A stretch of 64,000 nt of DNA from Flavipsychrobacter sp. (GTDB lineage Bacteria; Bacteroidota; Bacteroidia; Chitinophagales; Chitinophagaceae). The position numbers and the translations under genes were made by a program. Below, piece after piece: positions 52,545 to 61,128 of the stretch (within the stretch, counting starts at the first letter, position 1; every line of letters begins with the position of its first letter). The notes under the pieces are model-generated. The model did not search any database, was not told the DNA's origin, and saw only the letters and a list, made by a program, of their open reading frames with translations. Location: assembly GCA_021155965.1 (NCBI GenBank), contig JAJNBJ010000005.1, positions 1 to 64,000 on the forward strand, in the 5' to 3' direction.

Positions 52545-53096
52545 ATGCAGAAAAGACCAAAACCATTTTTCAGGCCAAGGGTGCCACAAAATGAGCACAA
52601 GCTTAATAACGAGATTACAGCCCAGGAAGTAAGGGTAATAGGTGAAGATATAGAACCCGGAGTTTACCCGCTTGCAGTAGCGATCAAAATGGCAGCAGAT
52701 AAGGAAGTTGACCTTGTGGAGATCTCTCCCAATGCGGTTCCGCCGGTTTGCCGTGTTATCGATTACAAAAAGTTCCTGTACGAAAAGAAGAAAAAAGATA
52801 AGGAACAAAAAGCGAAATCAAAACAATCTGAAGTAAAGGAAATACGTTTTACACCCAATACCGATGACCACGATTTTGACTTTAAAGCCAAGCACGCAGA
52901 GAAATTCCTGCAGGATGGCGATAAGGTAAAATGTTACGTACAATTCAAAGGGCGTGCGATCATGTTCCAGGAACGCGGCGAATTATTGCTTTTGAAATTT
53001 GCAGAACGTATGGCTGAATACGGTGCATTGGAATCGATGCCAAAGATGGAAGGGCGACGCATGCTGGCCATGTTCTCACCCAAGAAGAAAAAGTAA
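52545..53096 (+). CDS. infC: translation initiation factor IF-3
   Basis: The 183-residue protein has the IF3 N domain (NNEITAQEVRVIGEDIEPGV, LVEISPNAVPPVCRVIDYKK), the Lys-rich linker (EKKKKDKEQKAKSKQ) and the C domain (VKEIRFTPNTDDHDFDFKAK, VKCYVQFKGRAIMFQERGE). It uses an ATG start rather than the AUU of E. coli infC, so that autoregulation does not apply. It follows thrS in the usual order, but rpmI and rplT, the usual next genes, are absent; two small cassettes lie there instead. Confidence 0.95.
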   Translation: MQKRPKPFFRPRVPQNEHKLNNEITAQEVRVIGEDIEPGVYPLAVAIKMAADKEVDLVEISPNAVPPVCRVIDYKKFLYEKKKKDKEQKAKSKQSEVKEIRFTPNTDDHDFDFKAKHAEKFLQDGDKVKCYVQFKGRAIMFQERGELLLLKFAERMAEYGALESMPKMEGRRMLAMFSPKKKK

Positions 53097-53178
53097 CCTT
53101 GAAGATTTACGCTTTACAAAATATTGAATATCAGTGGCTTAAATCTTTTGTTATTAATATGTAAAGCCTGAAAAAAAA

Positions 53179-53209
53179 TTTGGTGGAAATAAAACTAACT
53201 GTATCTTTG
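53179..53209 (+). promoter_or_regulatory. promoter of small-RNA cassette 1
   Basis: TTTG (53179-53182) and TATCTTTG (53202-53209), 19 nt apart, a full match to the Bacteroidota -33/-7 pattern. Confidence 0.7.
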
Positions 53210-53213
53210 TAGA

Positions 53214-53311
53214 AATTTAAACATAAAATAACATTCTGCATATAGCATAAAGATGTTTTCATGGTGATAGGGTTTATAGGGGCTGGCCTGTTCTCAGGCT
53301 GGCTTTTTTAT
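53214..53311 (+). ncRNA. putative small RNA 1 (about 97 nt)
   Basis: A promoter with exact consensus is followed by a noncoding stretch that ends in a terminator: GGCTGGCCTG-TTCT-CAGGCTGGC then TTTTTT (53281-53309). The last 56 nt (53255-53310) recur almost exactly at 53403-53459. The start is set ~5 nt after the -7 box. No start codon with a credible frame lies inside. It could be a small RNA or an attenuator relic; it matches no family I recognise. Confidence 0.5.
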
Positions 53312-53366
53312 TTCTGCTCCATGCTCCCCTGCCCCGCCAGATATCTTAAAAAAAAGCCAAAAAGTT

Positions 53367-53397
53367 TTTGGAAATTTTCCCGGAATTTATAGATTTG
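53367..53397 (+). promoter_or_regulatory. promoter of small-RNA cassette 2
   Basis: TTTG (53367-53370) and TAGATTTG (53390-53397), again 19 nt apart. The sequence between differs from promoter 1, so only the elements are conserved. Confidence 0.65.
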
Positions 53398-53401
53398 TCC
53401 A

Positions 53402-53459
53402 AGTTTTCATAGTGATAGGGTTTATAGGGGCTGGCCTGTTCTCAGGCTGGCTTTTTTTA
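53402..53459 (+). ncRNA. putative small RNA 2 (about 58 nt)
   Basis: Near-copy of the end of cassette 1: 53403-53459 differs from 53255-53310 by one substitution (G to A) and one extra T in the T-run. The start would fall at the repeat boundary. It ends in the same hairpin terminator, with seven T. The next gene starts 37 nt later. Confidence 0.5.
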
Positions 53460-53496
53460 TGCAAGAATCGCTATCTTACATCCTAAAATCTACACG

Positions 53497-54576
53497 ATGC
53501 GTTCTGTTTTCCTGGCCCTGGTTATTCTTCATGCATGCATAATAAACTGCTTATCGCAGCCTTTGGCAGCATATGTTGATATCCAGAACCAGTTAATGGT
53601 CTGGAACCGGGGCTATATCCATAAAATGGATTTTCTTGCGCCAACTTCTATGAAGATCGGACGCACAGCTATACCCTACCTTGATAATTCGCGCACTTTT
53701 AAAATTTATTACAATGGTGGTGTAAAGCAAATGAATATTGGCTTTACCAATGCTTTTTACGTAACAGATAACCTGGTAGCATTCCTGAACCAAAAATCAT
53801 TGAATGTATTTGATAAAGGCAATGTAAAAAACCTGACCGGCTTATGCGATGAGTTTTTTGTTGCTGACAGTATTGTTTTGTACCTGGATGGATTAAAACA
53901 AGAATACCGCGCATATTATAACGGCCAGACAATTCAGTTAGAAACATTTATGCCCGACAGCACTTTATCGCAGTTAAAGATATCGGACAATATTATTGCT
54001 TACGACAATTTCGCAAACCTCTTCAAAATATTTTATCGTGGTACGCTCCTGCAGCAGGAAGACTACCCGGTAAAAAACTTTGAAGTAGGGCGTAATACAG
54101 TTGCCTATGTAGATATTGACCGCAAATTCAAGATCTTCCACAGCGGGCAAACATTTATTATCGATGATTACCCGCCACAGTCGTATAAGGCAGGCGATAA
54201 CCTGGTTGCATTTGTTGGTTCAGATGGCTACTTCAAAGTTTTTTATTCCGACAGCGTGCGGACAATTGGTTATATGAACCCTACCTATGAGGTTGCAGAT
54301 AATATAATTGCCTACAGGGACCCCGGGGGTATGTTCAAAGTTTTTTACAAAGGAACCATAACTGACCTGGAAAACTACTACCCAAACAATTTTACCGTCC
54401 AGTACAATTCTGTTGCTTATATCAATGCGGCAAACACACTGCGACTGTTTACTGAAGGTGAAGTATATGATGTAACCAATGCTGAACTCTCTAACTGGTC
54501 GCTGAATTATGACGTGATCACCTACCAGATAGGGCAAGGCATATTCCGGGTCTTTCATAAAGGCATGGAGTATTAG
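53497..54576 (+). CDS. secreted protein made of ten ~35-residue repeats
   Basis: The 359-residue protein has a signal peptide (ending NCLSQ) and is otherwise nine full and one partial repeat of about 35 residues. The unit reads roughly NIIAYRDPGGMFKVFYKGTI, then a Tyr/Asn-rich turn and a short strand before the next N-[LTSI]-[IV]-AY. Clear unit starts: NLVAFLN, NIIAYDN, NTVAYVD, NLVAFVG, NIIAYRD, NSVAYIN. The pattern suggests a beta-propeller or solenoid. I recognise no family. Convergent with the DUF5686 gene, 9 nt apart. Confidence 0.75.
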   Translation: MRSVFLALVILHACIINCLSQPLAAYVDIQNQLMVWNRGYIHKMDFLAPTSMKIGRTAIPYLDNSRTFKIYYNGGVKQMNIGFTNAFYVTDNLVAFLNQKSLNVFDKGNVKNLTGLCDEFFVADSIVLYLDGLKQEYRAYYNGQTIQLETFMPDSTLSQLKISDNIIAYDNFANLFKIFYRGTLLQQEDYPVKNFEVGRNTVAYVDIDRKFKIFHSGQTFIIDDYPPQSYKAGDNLVAFVGSDGYFKVFYSDSVRTIGYMNPTYEVADNIIAYRDPGGMFKVFYKGTITDLENYYPNNFTVQYNSVAYINAANTLRLFTEGEVYDVTNAELSNWSLNYDVITYQIGQGIFRVFHKGMEY

Positions 54577-54585
54577 GTAGCTGGA

Positions 54586-57207
54586 TCAGAATTGAAATCT
54601 TACACTCCCGAAGATCCCAAAATATTTCCACTGAGGTTCATTCTTCTGCAACGCAGGTGTGACACGCCATACAAGATCTATCCTGAACACCTGTAGAATA
54701 TTTGATACTCCTGTACCTAACTCAAGATACGGCTCCTGCTTTAATGTCCTGAACTCTATGAGACCGGAACCGGGAGGAGTTGGGCGCAGATTCAACTGCT
54801 GGTTAGCAGGGCTCAACGAACCTATCAGCCCCTTTGCTGTCCAGAACTGCCTGAATTTAAGTTTCTTGAACAAAGGTATACGATTGAATATGCCGCCACC
54901 AATGTTGTGTTCGATATTAAATCCTGCGTACTGGTCGCTGATGAACTCATAATTGTTCATCATCTGGAATGCATACTGGTTATAGTAATTGAACTCATTA
55001 CCGGGATGTATTTCGAGCAAGGGATAGGGAATTGTGCCAAAATATTTTCCGGCAAAAACATTGTAATATAAATGTCCGAACGGTGGTATGTTTATGCTTT
55101 CTGTTACTGAAATACGCACCTTTTGATAGTCATAGGCACTGTTGAGTATCCCTTTAAATCCGGCGCCAACTTCTACATTCACAACCGGGTATTTACTACC
55201 CAGGTTCCAGCGCTGGTAATTACCTTCCAGGTAATCTTCTTTGTAAGCATAACGCAGTTTAACTGAAACTTCGCTGCTAACAACATTGGGTACACGTTTT
55301 CCTTTATAGTCTGTAAAAATAGTTGTGTCGGGCAAAGGATAATAAGGCATAAAGTCCTGGTGGCGTAACACCAACTGATGGCTGAAACCCGAGAAATATG
55401 ACTTATAAAACTCCACACGCTGTTCATCGGCAAATGCGAGTTTCCATGGAATACTTCGCTTCCTGAACATAGTACTGAATATATTGTCGCTGCCTAATTG
55501 GTCGTAATAATTCGTGCTATGTATCACATCGTGTGCGTAATAACCATAGAGATAGGTCCAGGGATGGCGCTTCATGATCCAGGTACCGGAGAACCCATAT
55601 TTAAACATATCATCCTTAAATCCATACGCTCCGTAACCATCGAAATGAATATTCCTGAATTTCCGTGCCGTACCCAGCGATACCCTGATACGACTGCCTT
55701 CAATTGTGTTTGAGCTGTATAAATTATAGTATGGCCCAAGTTGTATTGGGCCGAAATCTTTTACACCGCTTGCAAGAAAAGTGATCAGGTTTTTATAGTA
55801 AGTAGTAATAGGCATTTTGTTAATGGTATCCACCATTTTATAGATGGCCTTTTCATTTGCAGACAGGGAATCGGGGCGATTATTGTCCCACCAGTCATCA
55901 GTAAATTTTTTTGCGGAATCAGAGGCAGATACCCGCTCTCTCATTTTCTTATCGTTAAGCTTATCCGTGACCGATGGGTCGTTGATAACGATCTTATGGT
56001 AGGTGGTCGTTTTTCTGCCAATGAACCCCGGAAGCTTTTTTGAATTGTATAATGTAAAGTTGGCAACAAACTTATCTTTTACCGGGAACCAGAAACTATC
56101 AACAGGCGCAAACTCCTGGTATAGGCTTATCCTGTCCACCCAGTTAATGTTAGCCAGTTGCGACACATCCATGCTTATGCGTTGTATGGCATATATTGAA
56201 TCAACTACCCAGAAGTCGCCATTAAAACAATTCTCCTCTGCCCTTCTAGGCTTGAATTGAACTAATATTACATTGTGGCCATAGACAACCTGTGTATCTT
56301 TGATCTTATACTTGTAGTAGAATAAGCCGTTATCACTTATAGGGCTAACGAATTTCTTATCAAAAACGGGTACAAAATCCTTATACACATTCACGTTCTG
56401 GTGCAACGTGCCGAGATACTTCACTACATTCTCATTGTTCACTCCTTTTACCATGCTCGCTTTTATATACTCCCGGTCTTTCTTAGGATTACGCTGAAAA
56501 TAATAATCGGAAATTGTCTCCGTCAGGTACAAAGGCAGGTAAGGTTTGGCTTCTGATACTGTATCGAGGTTATCAAATACGAAAGTATAGTTTTTCAGTA
56601 TCGGTATCTTTTTGAATTGAGAGCGGGTGAGGCGCTGCAGGTCCGCCTCCAGCCTGTTATAAGCTTCATACTTATAGTTCTCTGTCCTGTCAGGGTTGTT
56701 CTGAGGTTTGTGTGCGATGATCTGTTTTACCAGCACCACTGCCGGATCCTCGCCTGCCTCAAACACAAATTCCTTTAGGCTGGTATTGGAGCGTTCCAGT
56801 TCAATGATGTAATTGTAATCATGCCTGCTTTTACGCAAAACCCTTATTGCCTGGGTGTACCCTATTGCCTTAACCACCAGAGTATCTGACGGCAATTTAT
56901 CGAGCTTAAAAATAAAATTTCCGTCCAGATCTGCAACAGTTCCTGCCGTGCTGCCCTGGAATACAATAGTAGCAAAAGGCAACCCCTCTCCGGTACCTGC
57001 ATCAATTACTTTGGCATGAATGATATAACCACTTGTTACCACCCGCTCCGTATCTTTAATAACGGGAGCTTGTGCTTTAGGAGTATCTGCAATTTCTTTA
57101 CTGATCACGGCAGAATCAACACGGGGAATGCTGTCCGTTATTTGTGCATATAACGACTGATGAAAAAGTAAAAAACAAAGAAAAATTAACGCCCTTCTTA
57201 AAGCCAT
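54586..57207 (-). CDS. DUF5686 outer-membrane protein with carboxypeptidase-regulatory-like domain
   Basis: The 873-residue protein has a signal peptide, a carboxypeptidase-regulatory-like beta-sandwich (YIIHAKVIDAGTGEGLPFAT, GTVADLDGNFIFKLDKL; residues ~60-130), then the DUF5686 region (FVFEAGEDPAVVLVKQIIAH, NYKYEAYNRLEADLQRLTRS, PLYLTETISDYYFQRNP) and a long C-terminal half of amphipathic strands ending in GIFGSVRFQF, as for outer-membrane barrels. It resembles a TonB-dependent receptor without a plug. Role unknown. Start by signal peptide (MALRRALIFLCFLLFHQSLY). Confidence 0.85.
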   Translation of the reverse strand: MALRRALIFLCFLLFHQSLYAQITDSIPRVDSAVISKEIADTPKAQAPVIKDTERVVTSGYIIHAKVIDAGTGEGLPFATIVFQGSTAGTVADLDGNFIFKLDKLPSDTLVVKAIGYTQAIRVLRKSRHDYNYIIELERSNTSLKEFVFEAGEDPAVVLVKQIIAHKPQNNPDRTENYKYEAYNRLEADLQRLTRSQFKKIPILKNYTFVFDNLDTVSEAKPYLPLYLTETISDYYFQRNPKKDREYIKASMVKGVNNENVVKYLGTLHQNVNVYKDFVPVFDKKFVSPISDNGLFYYKYKIKDTQVVYGHNVILVQFKPRRAEENCFNGDFWVVDSIYAIQRISMDVSQLANINWVDRISLYQEFAPVDSFWFPVKDKFVANFTLYNSKKLPGFIGRKTTTYHKIVINDPSVTDKLNDKKMRERVSASDSAKKFTDDWWDNNRPDSLSANEKAIYKMVDTINKMPITTYYKNLITFLASGVKDFGPIQLGPYYNLYSSNTIEGSRIRVSLGTARKFRNIHFDGYGAYGFKDDMFKYGFSGTWIMKRHPWTYLYGYYAHDVIHSTNYYDQLGSDNIFSTMFRKRSIPWKLAFADEQRVEFYKSYFSGFSHQLVLRHQDFMPYYPLPDTTIFTDYKGKRVPNVVSSEVSVKLRYAYKEDYLEGNYQRWNLGSKYPVVNVEVGAGFKGILNSAYDYQKVRISVTESINIPPFGHLYYNVFAGKYFGTIPYPLLEIHPGNEFNYYNQYAFQMMNNYEFISDQYAGFNIEHNIGGGIFNRIPLFKKLKFRQFWTAKGLIGSLSPANQQLNLRPTPPGSGLIEFRTLKQEPYLELGTGVSNILQVFRIDLVWRVTPALQKNEPQWKYFGIFGSVRFQF

Positions 57208-57477
57208 ATTTTCATCAATGTCTTAAAACAAAATACCAAATTTAGAATTGATTTTAAAACAATTACGTAAACATTGCAATTTCCGTACCAAACGAATAAA
57301 TACGCTATTCAGTACCGTTAACCATTTGCCAATAAAATTAGCATTAACACAATGGCAATACATAACACTTTGGTTGTATCAACGCCATAAATATCCCCAA
57401 ACACTTAATAACAACAAATAAATTCCTGTATTTAAAACATGCACAACCAAATATACACTTTAACAACCCCTTATCCA

Positions 57478-57485
57478 TATCTTTG
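57478..57485 (+). promoter_or_regulatory. -7 box of mqnA
   Basis: TATCTTTG. It overlaps the TTG at 57483, which therefore cannot be the start codon. Confidence 0.6.
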
Positions 57486-57503
57486 CGCCCTAAAGAACAG
57501 CAT

Positions 57504-58241
57504 TTGGATCCTAAGATAAAAGTAGCAGCGGTAAATTACCTGAATACCAAACCACTGCTTTATGGCATAGAACGCAGCGAAATAATCAACAACATTGACC
57601 TTATCCTGGATTATCCTTCCCAATTAGCAACCAGCCTGCAGGATGGCGCTATTGACCTTGCTTTATTGCCGGTGGCTGCAATACCTGCCGTAAAAAATGC
57701 CCGAATTATCAGTGATTATGGTATAGCTGCAGACGGCAATGTGGTTTCCGTTGCATTGTTCAGCCAGGTGCCAATAGATGAAATAAAAACAGTTTACCTC
57801 GATTACCAGTCACGCACATCTGTGAAGCTGGCACAACTGCTGCTGGAGCACCACTGGAAAAAACAGGTTGAATACAAGCAAGCAACTGAACATTATATAG
57901 ACTATATACATGGCGCAAATGCCGGCGTGATCATCGGTGACAGGGCATTGCAACAGTTACATAACTTTCCTTTTGTTTATGACCTTTCTGCTGCGTGGAA
58001 AGCTTATACAGGGCTTGATTTTATTTTTGCCGCATGGGTTGCTAATAGAGAGCTGCCTGCTGATTTCATCGCAAGCTTCAACGCCGCAAATGCAGTTGGC
58101 TTAGATCACCTGAATGAAATAATTGCAGACAACCCATTCCCCTATTACGACCTGCGCACTTACTATACCGAGAATATTAAGTATTACCTGGATGACCAAA
58201 AAAAGAAAGGGCTGGAGAAGTTCGTGGAAATGATGCGATAA
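57504..58241 (+). CDS. mqnA: chorismate dehydratase (futalosine menaquinone pathway)
   Basis: Predicted 245-residue protein. After a TTG start it reads DPKIKVAAVNYLNTKPLLYG, the usual opening of MqnA; DLALLPVAAIPAV, VGLDHLNEII and the final FVEMMR also fit. MqnA removes water from chorismate to give 3-enolpyruvylbenzoate, the first step of the futalosine route to menaquinone. No in-frame ATG exists before the conserved region, and the -7 box excludes the TTG at 57483, so TTG at 57504 is chosen. mqnB-E are not in the window. Confidence 0.88.
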   Translation: MDPKIKVAAVNYLNTKPLLYGIERSEIINNIDLILDYPSQLATSLQDGAIDLALLPVAAIPAVKNARIISDYGIAADGNVVSVALFSQVPIDEIKTVYLDYQSRTSVKLAQLLLEHHWKKQVEYKQATEHYIDYIHGANAGVIIGDRALQQLHNFPFVYDLSAAWKAYTGLDFIFAAWVANRELPADFIASFNAANAVGLDHLNEIIADNPFPYYDLRTYYTENIKYYLDDQKKKGLEKFVEMMR

Positions 58242-58248
58242 TCAATAG

Positions 58249-59031
58249 TCAAGACTTCTTTTTCCTCTTAGGGATGTATTGCACCATTACGTCCTGCTCA
58301 GTTCTTACTTCTGTTTTACTTGATTCAGCAACCAGCTCATTCAATTTATCAATTTCCGGGCCGGTGAGATACCGCCAATGACCTACCGGCAAGTTGCCCA
58401 GTTGCACATTCATTATCCGCACCCTTGTCAGTTTCTGTACTTTGTATCCAAGATACTCGCACATGCGCCGTATCTGTCGGTTAAGCCCTTGTGTAAGTAT
58501 TATCCTGAACCGCCTCCCACCTTCCTGCCGAACAAAACATTTTTTTGTCCTCGTACCGAGAACAGGCAATCCGTTGCTCATTTTCTGTACGAAATCATGA
58601 TCGATTGTCTTATCCACTGTTACGAGGTATTCCTTTTCATGATTATTGCTGGCACGGAGTATTTTATTCACTATATCTCCATCGTTCGTCAGGAATATAA
58701 GCCCATCAGAATCCTTATCCAGCCTGCCTATTGGGAATATACGTTTAGGGTGGTTGAGGAAAGAAATGATATTTGTTTTGTCTTTTAAGTCTGTAGTGGA
58801 AGTCACACCCTCCGGTTTATTGCAGGCTATATAAACAGGCTTTTTCTTGCTTGTTTTTATGGGTTCGCCGTCTATCTCCACCCGATCGCCGGGGGCTACT
58901 TTGGCACCCGCCAGTACCAATTCGCCATTAATGGTCACCCTCGCCTGCTCTATCAGCTTATCGGCCTCCCTGCGCGAGCAAAAGCCGGATGAGCTGATGT
59001 ATTTATTGAGGCTTATGTGTTCTTCACCCAT
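58249..59031 (-). CDS. rluF: 23S rRNA pseudouridine synthase RluF
   Basis: The 260-residue protein has an N-terminal S4 RNA-binding domain ([20 protein letters not shown], residues 7-26) and the RsuA/RluF catalytic domain: [33 protein letters not shown] (catalytic Asp), [20 protein letters not shown]. The spacing and the NKPEGVTST form point to RluF (U2604 in E. coli 23S rRNA). A Lys/Arg-rich tail (YIPKRKKKS) ends it. Convergent with mqnA, 7 nt apart. Confidence 0.9.
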   Translation of the reverse strand: MGEEHISLNKYISSSGFCSRREADKLIEQARVTINGELVLAGAKVAPGDRVEIDGEPIKTSKKKPVYIACNKPEGVTSTTDLKDKTNIISFLNHPKRIFPIGRLDKDSDGLIFLTNDGDIVNKILRASNNHEKEYLVTVDKTIDHDFVQKMSNGLPVLGTRTKKCFVRQEGGRRFRIILTQGLNRQIRRMCEYLGYKVQKLTRVRIMNVQLGNLPVGHWRYLTGPEIDKLNELVAESSKTEVRTEQDVMVQYIPKRKKKS

Positions 59032-59077
59032 TTGCGCAAAAATACTGGCTAGTTTTGACTTTTCACCTGCTACTTTC

Positions 59078-59085
59078 TACTTTTG
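59078..59085 (+). promoter_or_regulatory. -7 box of the AhpD-like gene
   Basis: TACTTTTG, 21 nt before the ATG at 59107, inside a T-rich tract like those before 15973 and 25157. Confidence 0.55.
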
Positions 59086-59106
59086 ATGTTCTACAAAAAG
59101 AAAAAC

Positions 59107-59448
59107 ATGAGCCAACTACAGGAATTCAACGAATACAGGAGCAAAATGAACGAGGTGATCCTCGGCAAGCAAAATATGGTCATCAACAGGCTTTTTAACC
59201 TGGATACCAACACTTATGCCGAGGGTGCCCTATCTACCCGCACCAAGGAGATGCTGGGCCTTGTAGCCAGTATGGTGCTGCGCTGCGACGACTGTATTAA
59301 GTACCACCTCATAAAATGCCATGAGCAGGGTGTAAGCACCAAAGAGATGTACGAGATATTTGCCGTGGCAAATATTGTGGGCGGAACTATTGTTCTTCCG
59401 CATACACGCCGTGGGGCTGAGTTTTGGGAGGAATTGGGAAAAGGTTAG
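59107..59448 (+). CDS. carboxymuconolactone decarboxylase/AhpD-family protein
   Basis: The 113-residue protein has the family core: STRTKEMLGLVASMVLRCDD, then CIKYHLIKC with the CDDC motif (Cys 62 and 65 region) and His three residues on, as in AhpD-like alkylhydroperoxidases. Helical start QLQEFNEYRSKMNEVI. It probably acts as a small redox protein rather than in protocatechuate breakdown, since no such genes are near. The start at 59107 is set by the promoter box. Convergent overlap of 4 nt with the PorP gene. Confidence 0.85.
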   Translation: MSQLQEFNEYRSKMNEVILGKQNMVINRLFNLDTNTYAEGALSTRTKEMLGLVASMVLRCDDCIKYHLIKCHEQGVSTKEMYEIFAVANIVGGTIVLPHTRRGAEFWEELGKG

Positions 59449-60458
59449 AACCTGTTGTGAGGTATATCCCGTTTCTTAGCTGACCATAAATTAGCAGGAG
59501 TGGTATATTTAACGGAAAACTCAACTGCGCCTAAACCACTATATTTCATATGTCGAGGTACAGGAGTACAATCAACTGCCATACCTATGCGTACTCTCAA
59601 AAATTCAGCACCAACAGTTACTGAGGCAATATCATCCAGACGATACCAGCCGCCTGCAAAAACTGACACCGGATTATTGTGTTGCTTATTTTTACTTACA
59701 GTATAGTGAAATTCGTTCCCACCGATAATTGCAGTCCGCAATTTACTTACAACAACATGTATACAGGGTCGAAATGACAGCTTGCCTGGCCTCCAGATAG
59801 CTGAAAACACCCCTGTTGTATTTCTAACGATACCTGTACCGATTGCCTGTTGTTGCTGCCACTTTTCAGAAGGCTCCCTGATATTATTTTCTGATAATCC
59901 AATCGTATAATTAAAATGCTGCCCTAAAGATTGTGAGAACGATAAACCAACATTCAACTCCATAAAGCTTATCCCACTGCCCCAGGTATTGGCAAATTGT
60001 CCATACAAAAATTCTCCGCCATAAAATAAATAAGCTACGTCATAATTACGCTGTAAATAAGCTCCTTGCAAGCCAATCCCAAAATCACAAATATTACCAT
60101 CCTTTTTGCCAAAATGTTTGTGATAAGCGGCAGAAAATATCATACTGAAGCTATAAAGCGTCCCATCCCCTGTTGTGTTTCTTATAATTTGTGTACCCAT
60201 ACCCACATAATTCTTTTTTTTATCGGTAAAAACAGGCATATCAAAAGAGGTACCACTTGTGACATAGGGAATGATTTCATTTGCCCACTGGTTCCTGTAC
60301 AAAGCAGACATCCGCATACTGCCATCAAACATGCCAGTTAAAGCAGGATTAACCGCAAGCGGTGTAGCATCGAATTGCACATAATGTACATCCTGGGCGG
60401 AGGCAGACGTGTTCACAATAAGGGCCGTAAACAGCCATACTTTAGAAATTTGCGCCAT
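59445..60458 (-). CDS. PorP/SprF-family T9SS-associated outer-membrane protein
   Basis: The 337-residue protein has a signal peptide and the family opening VHYVQFDATPLAVNPALTGM, followed by SALYRNQWANEIIPYVT and many amphipathic strands (GIGLQGAYLQRNYDVAYLF, GISFMELNVGLSFSQSLGQH). PorP and SprF are barrels that anchor T9SS or SprB-type adhesins; they often sit beside the giant adhesin gene, but none is next to it here. Several T9SS cargo proteins are elsewhere in this window. Confidence 0.87.
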   Translation of the reverse strand: MAQISKVWLFTALIVNTSASAQDVHYVQFDATPLAVNPALTGMFDGSMRMSALYRNQWANEIIPYVTSGTSFDMPVFTDKKKNYVGMGTQIIRNTTGDGTLYSFSMIFSAAYHKHFGKKDGNICDFGIGLQGAYLQRNYDVAYLFYGGEFLYGQFANTWGSGISFMELNVGLSFSQSLGQHFNYTIGLSENNIREPSEKWQQQQAIGTGIVRNTTGVFSAIWRPGKLSFRPCIHVVVSKLRTAIIGGNEFHYTVSKNKQHNNPVSVFAGGWYRLDDIASVTVGAEFLRVRIGMAVDCTPVPRHMKYSGLGAVEFSVKYTTPANLWSAKKRDIPHNRF

Positions 60459-60602
60459 GATTTAAACTTTTGATTAAACCACTCATAAGCCTGCTTTCAC
60501 GATACCACAATGTAACGCATTCAATCTTAAACTATTGCATTAAAGCCTAGAAATATTTATGGAAAATATGCAGTTCATGCATCTTTTATAAAACTACCAT
60601 TA

Positions 60603-61124
60603 ATGAACCACATACTTTTTTTGCTGGTTATATCGCACTGCACCTGTATCCAGTCGGGAGCGTTAACCGCTCCCGACAACCCAAAAACAATACTCAACAA
60701 ACCTATAGACAGCATAGTCGTCATAAAACACCAACGGCAGATGCGTGTATATAATCGCGGTAACTTATTGAAATCATATCATGTCTGCCTGGGCTTCGCA
60801 CCTGAGGGAGCTAAACATTTCCGGAATGACGGCAAAACACCTGAAGGCATCTATCACATAAATGGCAAGAACCCGCACAGCCATTACCACAAGGCGCTTG
60901 GGGTATCATACCCCGCAGCAAAAGACAGAGAATATGCCCGCCGGTATGGCAAACCAACAGGCGGCGATATCAAGATACACGGCCTGCCCAACGGTTACGG
61001 CCATTTAGCAGAAGACTACGTAAAAGAAGACTGGACACTGGGCTGCATAGCACTCACAGACGAGGAAATTGATGAAGTTTACAAGTACACAGCAGTTGGA
61101 ACTATTGTCAACATCCTCCCCTGA
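60603..61124 (+). CDS. L,D-transpeptidase (YkuD-like) exported protein
   Basis: The 173-residue protein has a signal peptide and a YkuD domain: VVIKHQRQMRVYNRGNLLKS, GKTPEGIYHINGKNPHS, IKIHGLPNGYG (catalytic His) and DWTLGCIALTDEEID (catalytic Cys in TLGC). Such enzymes cross-link peptidoglycan through L,D-bonds or attach lipoproteins. The active site is complete. Short for the family, with no LysM or binding domain. Convergent with the ABC-F gene, 4 nt apart. Confidence 0.9.
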   Translation: MNHILFLLVISHCTCIQSGALTAPDNPKTILNKPIDSIVVIKHQRQMRVYNRGNLLKSYHVCLGFAPEGAKHFRNDGKTPEGIYHINGKNPHSHYHKALGVSYPAAKDREYARRYGKPTGGDIKIHGLPNGYGHLAEDYVKEDWTLGCIALTDEEIDEVYKYTAVGTIVNILP

Positions 61125-61128
61125 TCAA

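Noticed and set aside
53097-53496. rpmI or rplT hidden after infC
   Set aside because: No frame in this gap resembles L35 or L20; the gap holds the two noncoding cassettes.
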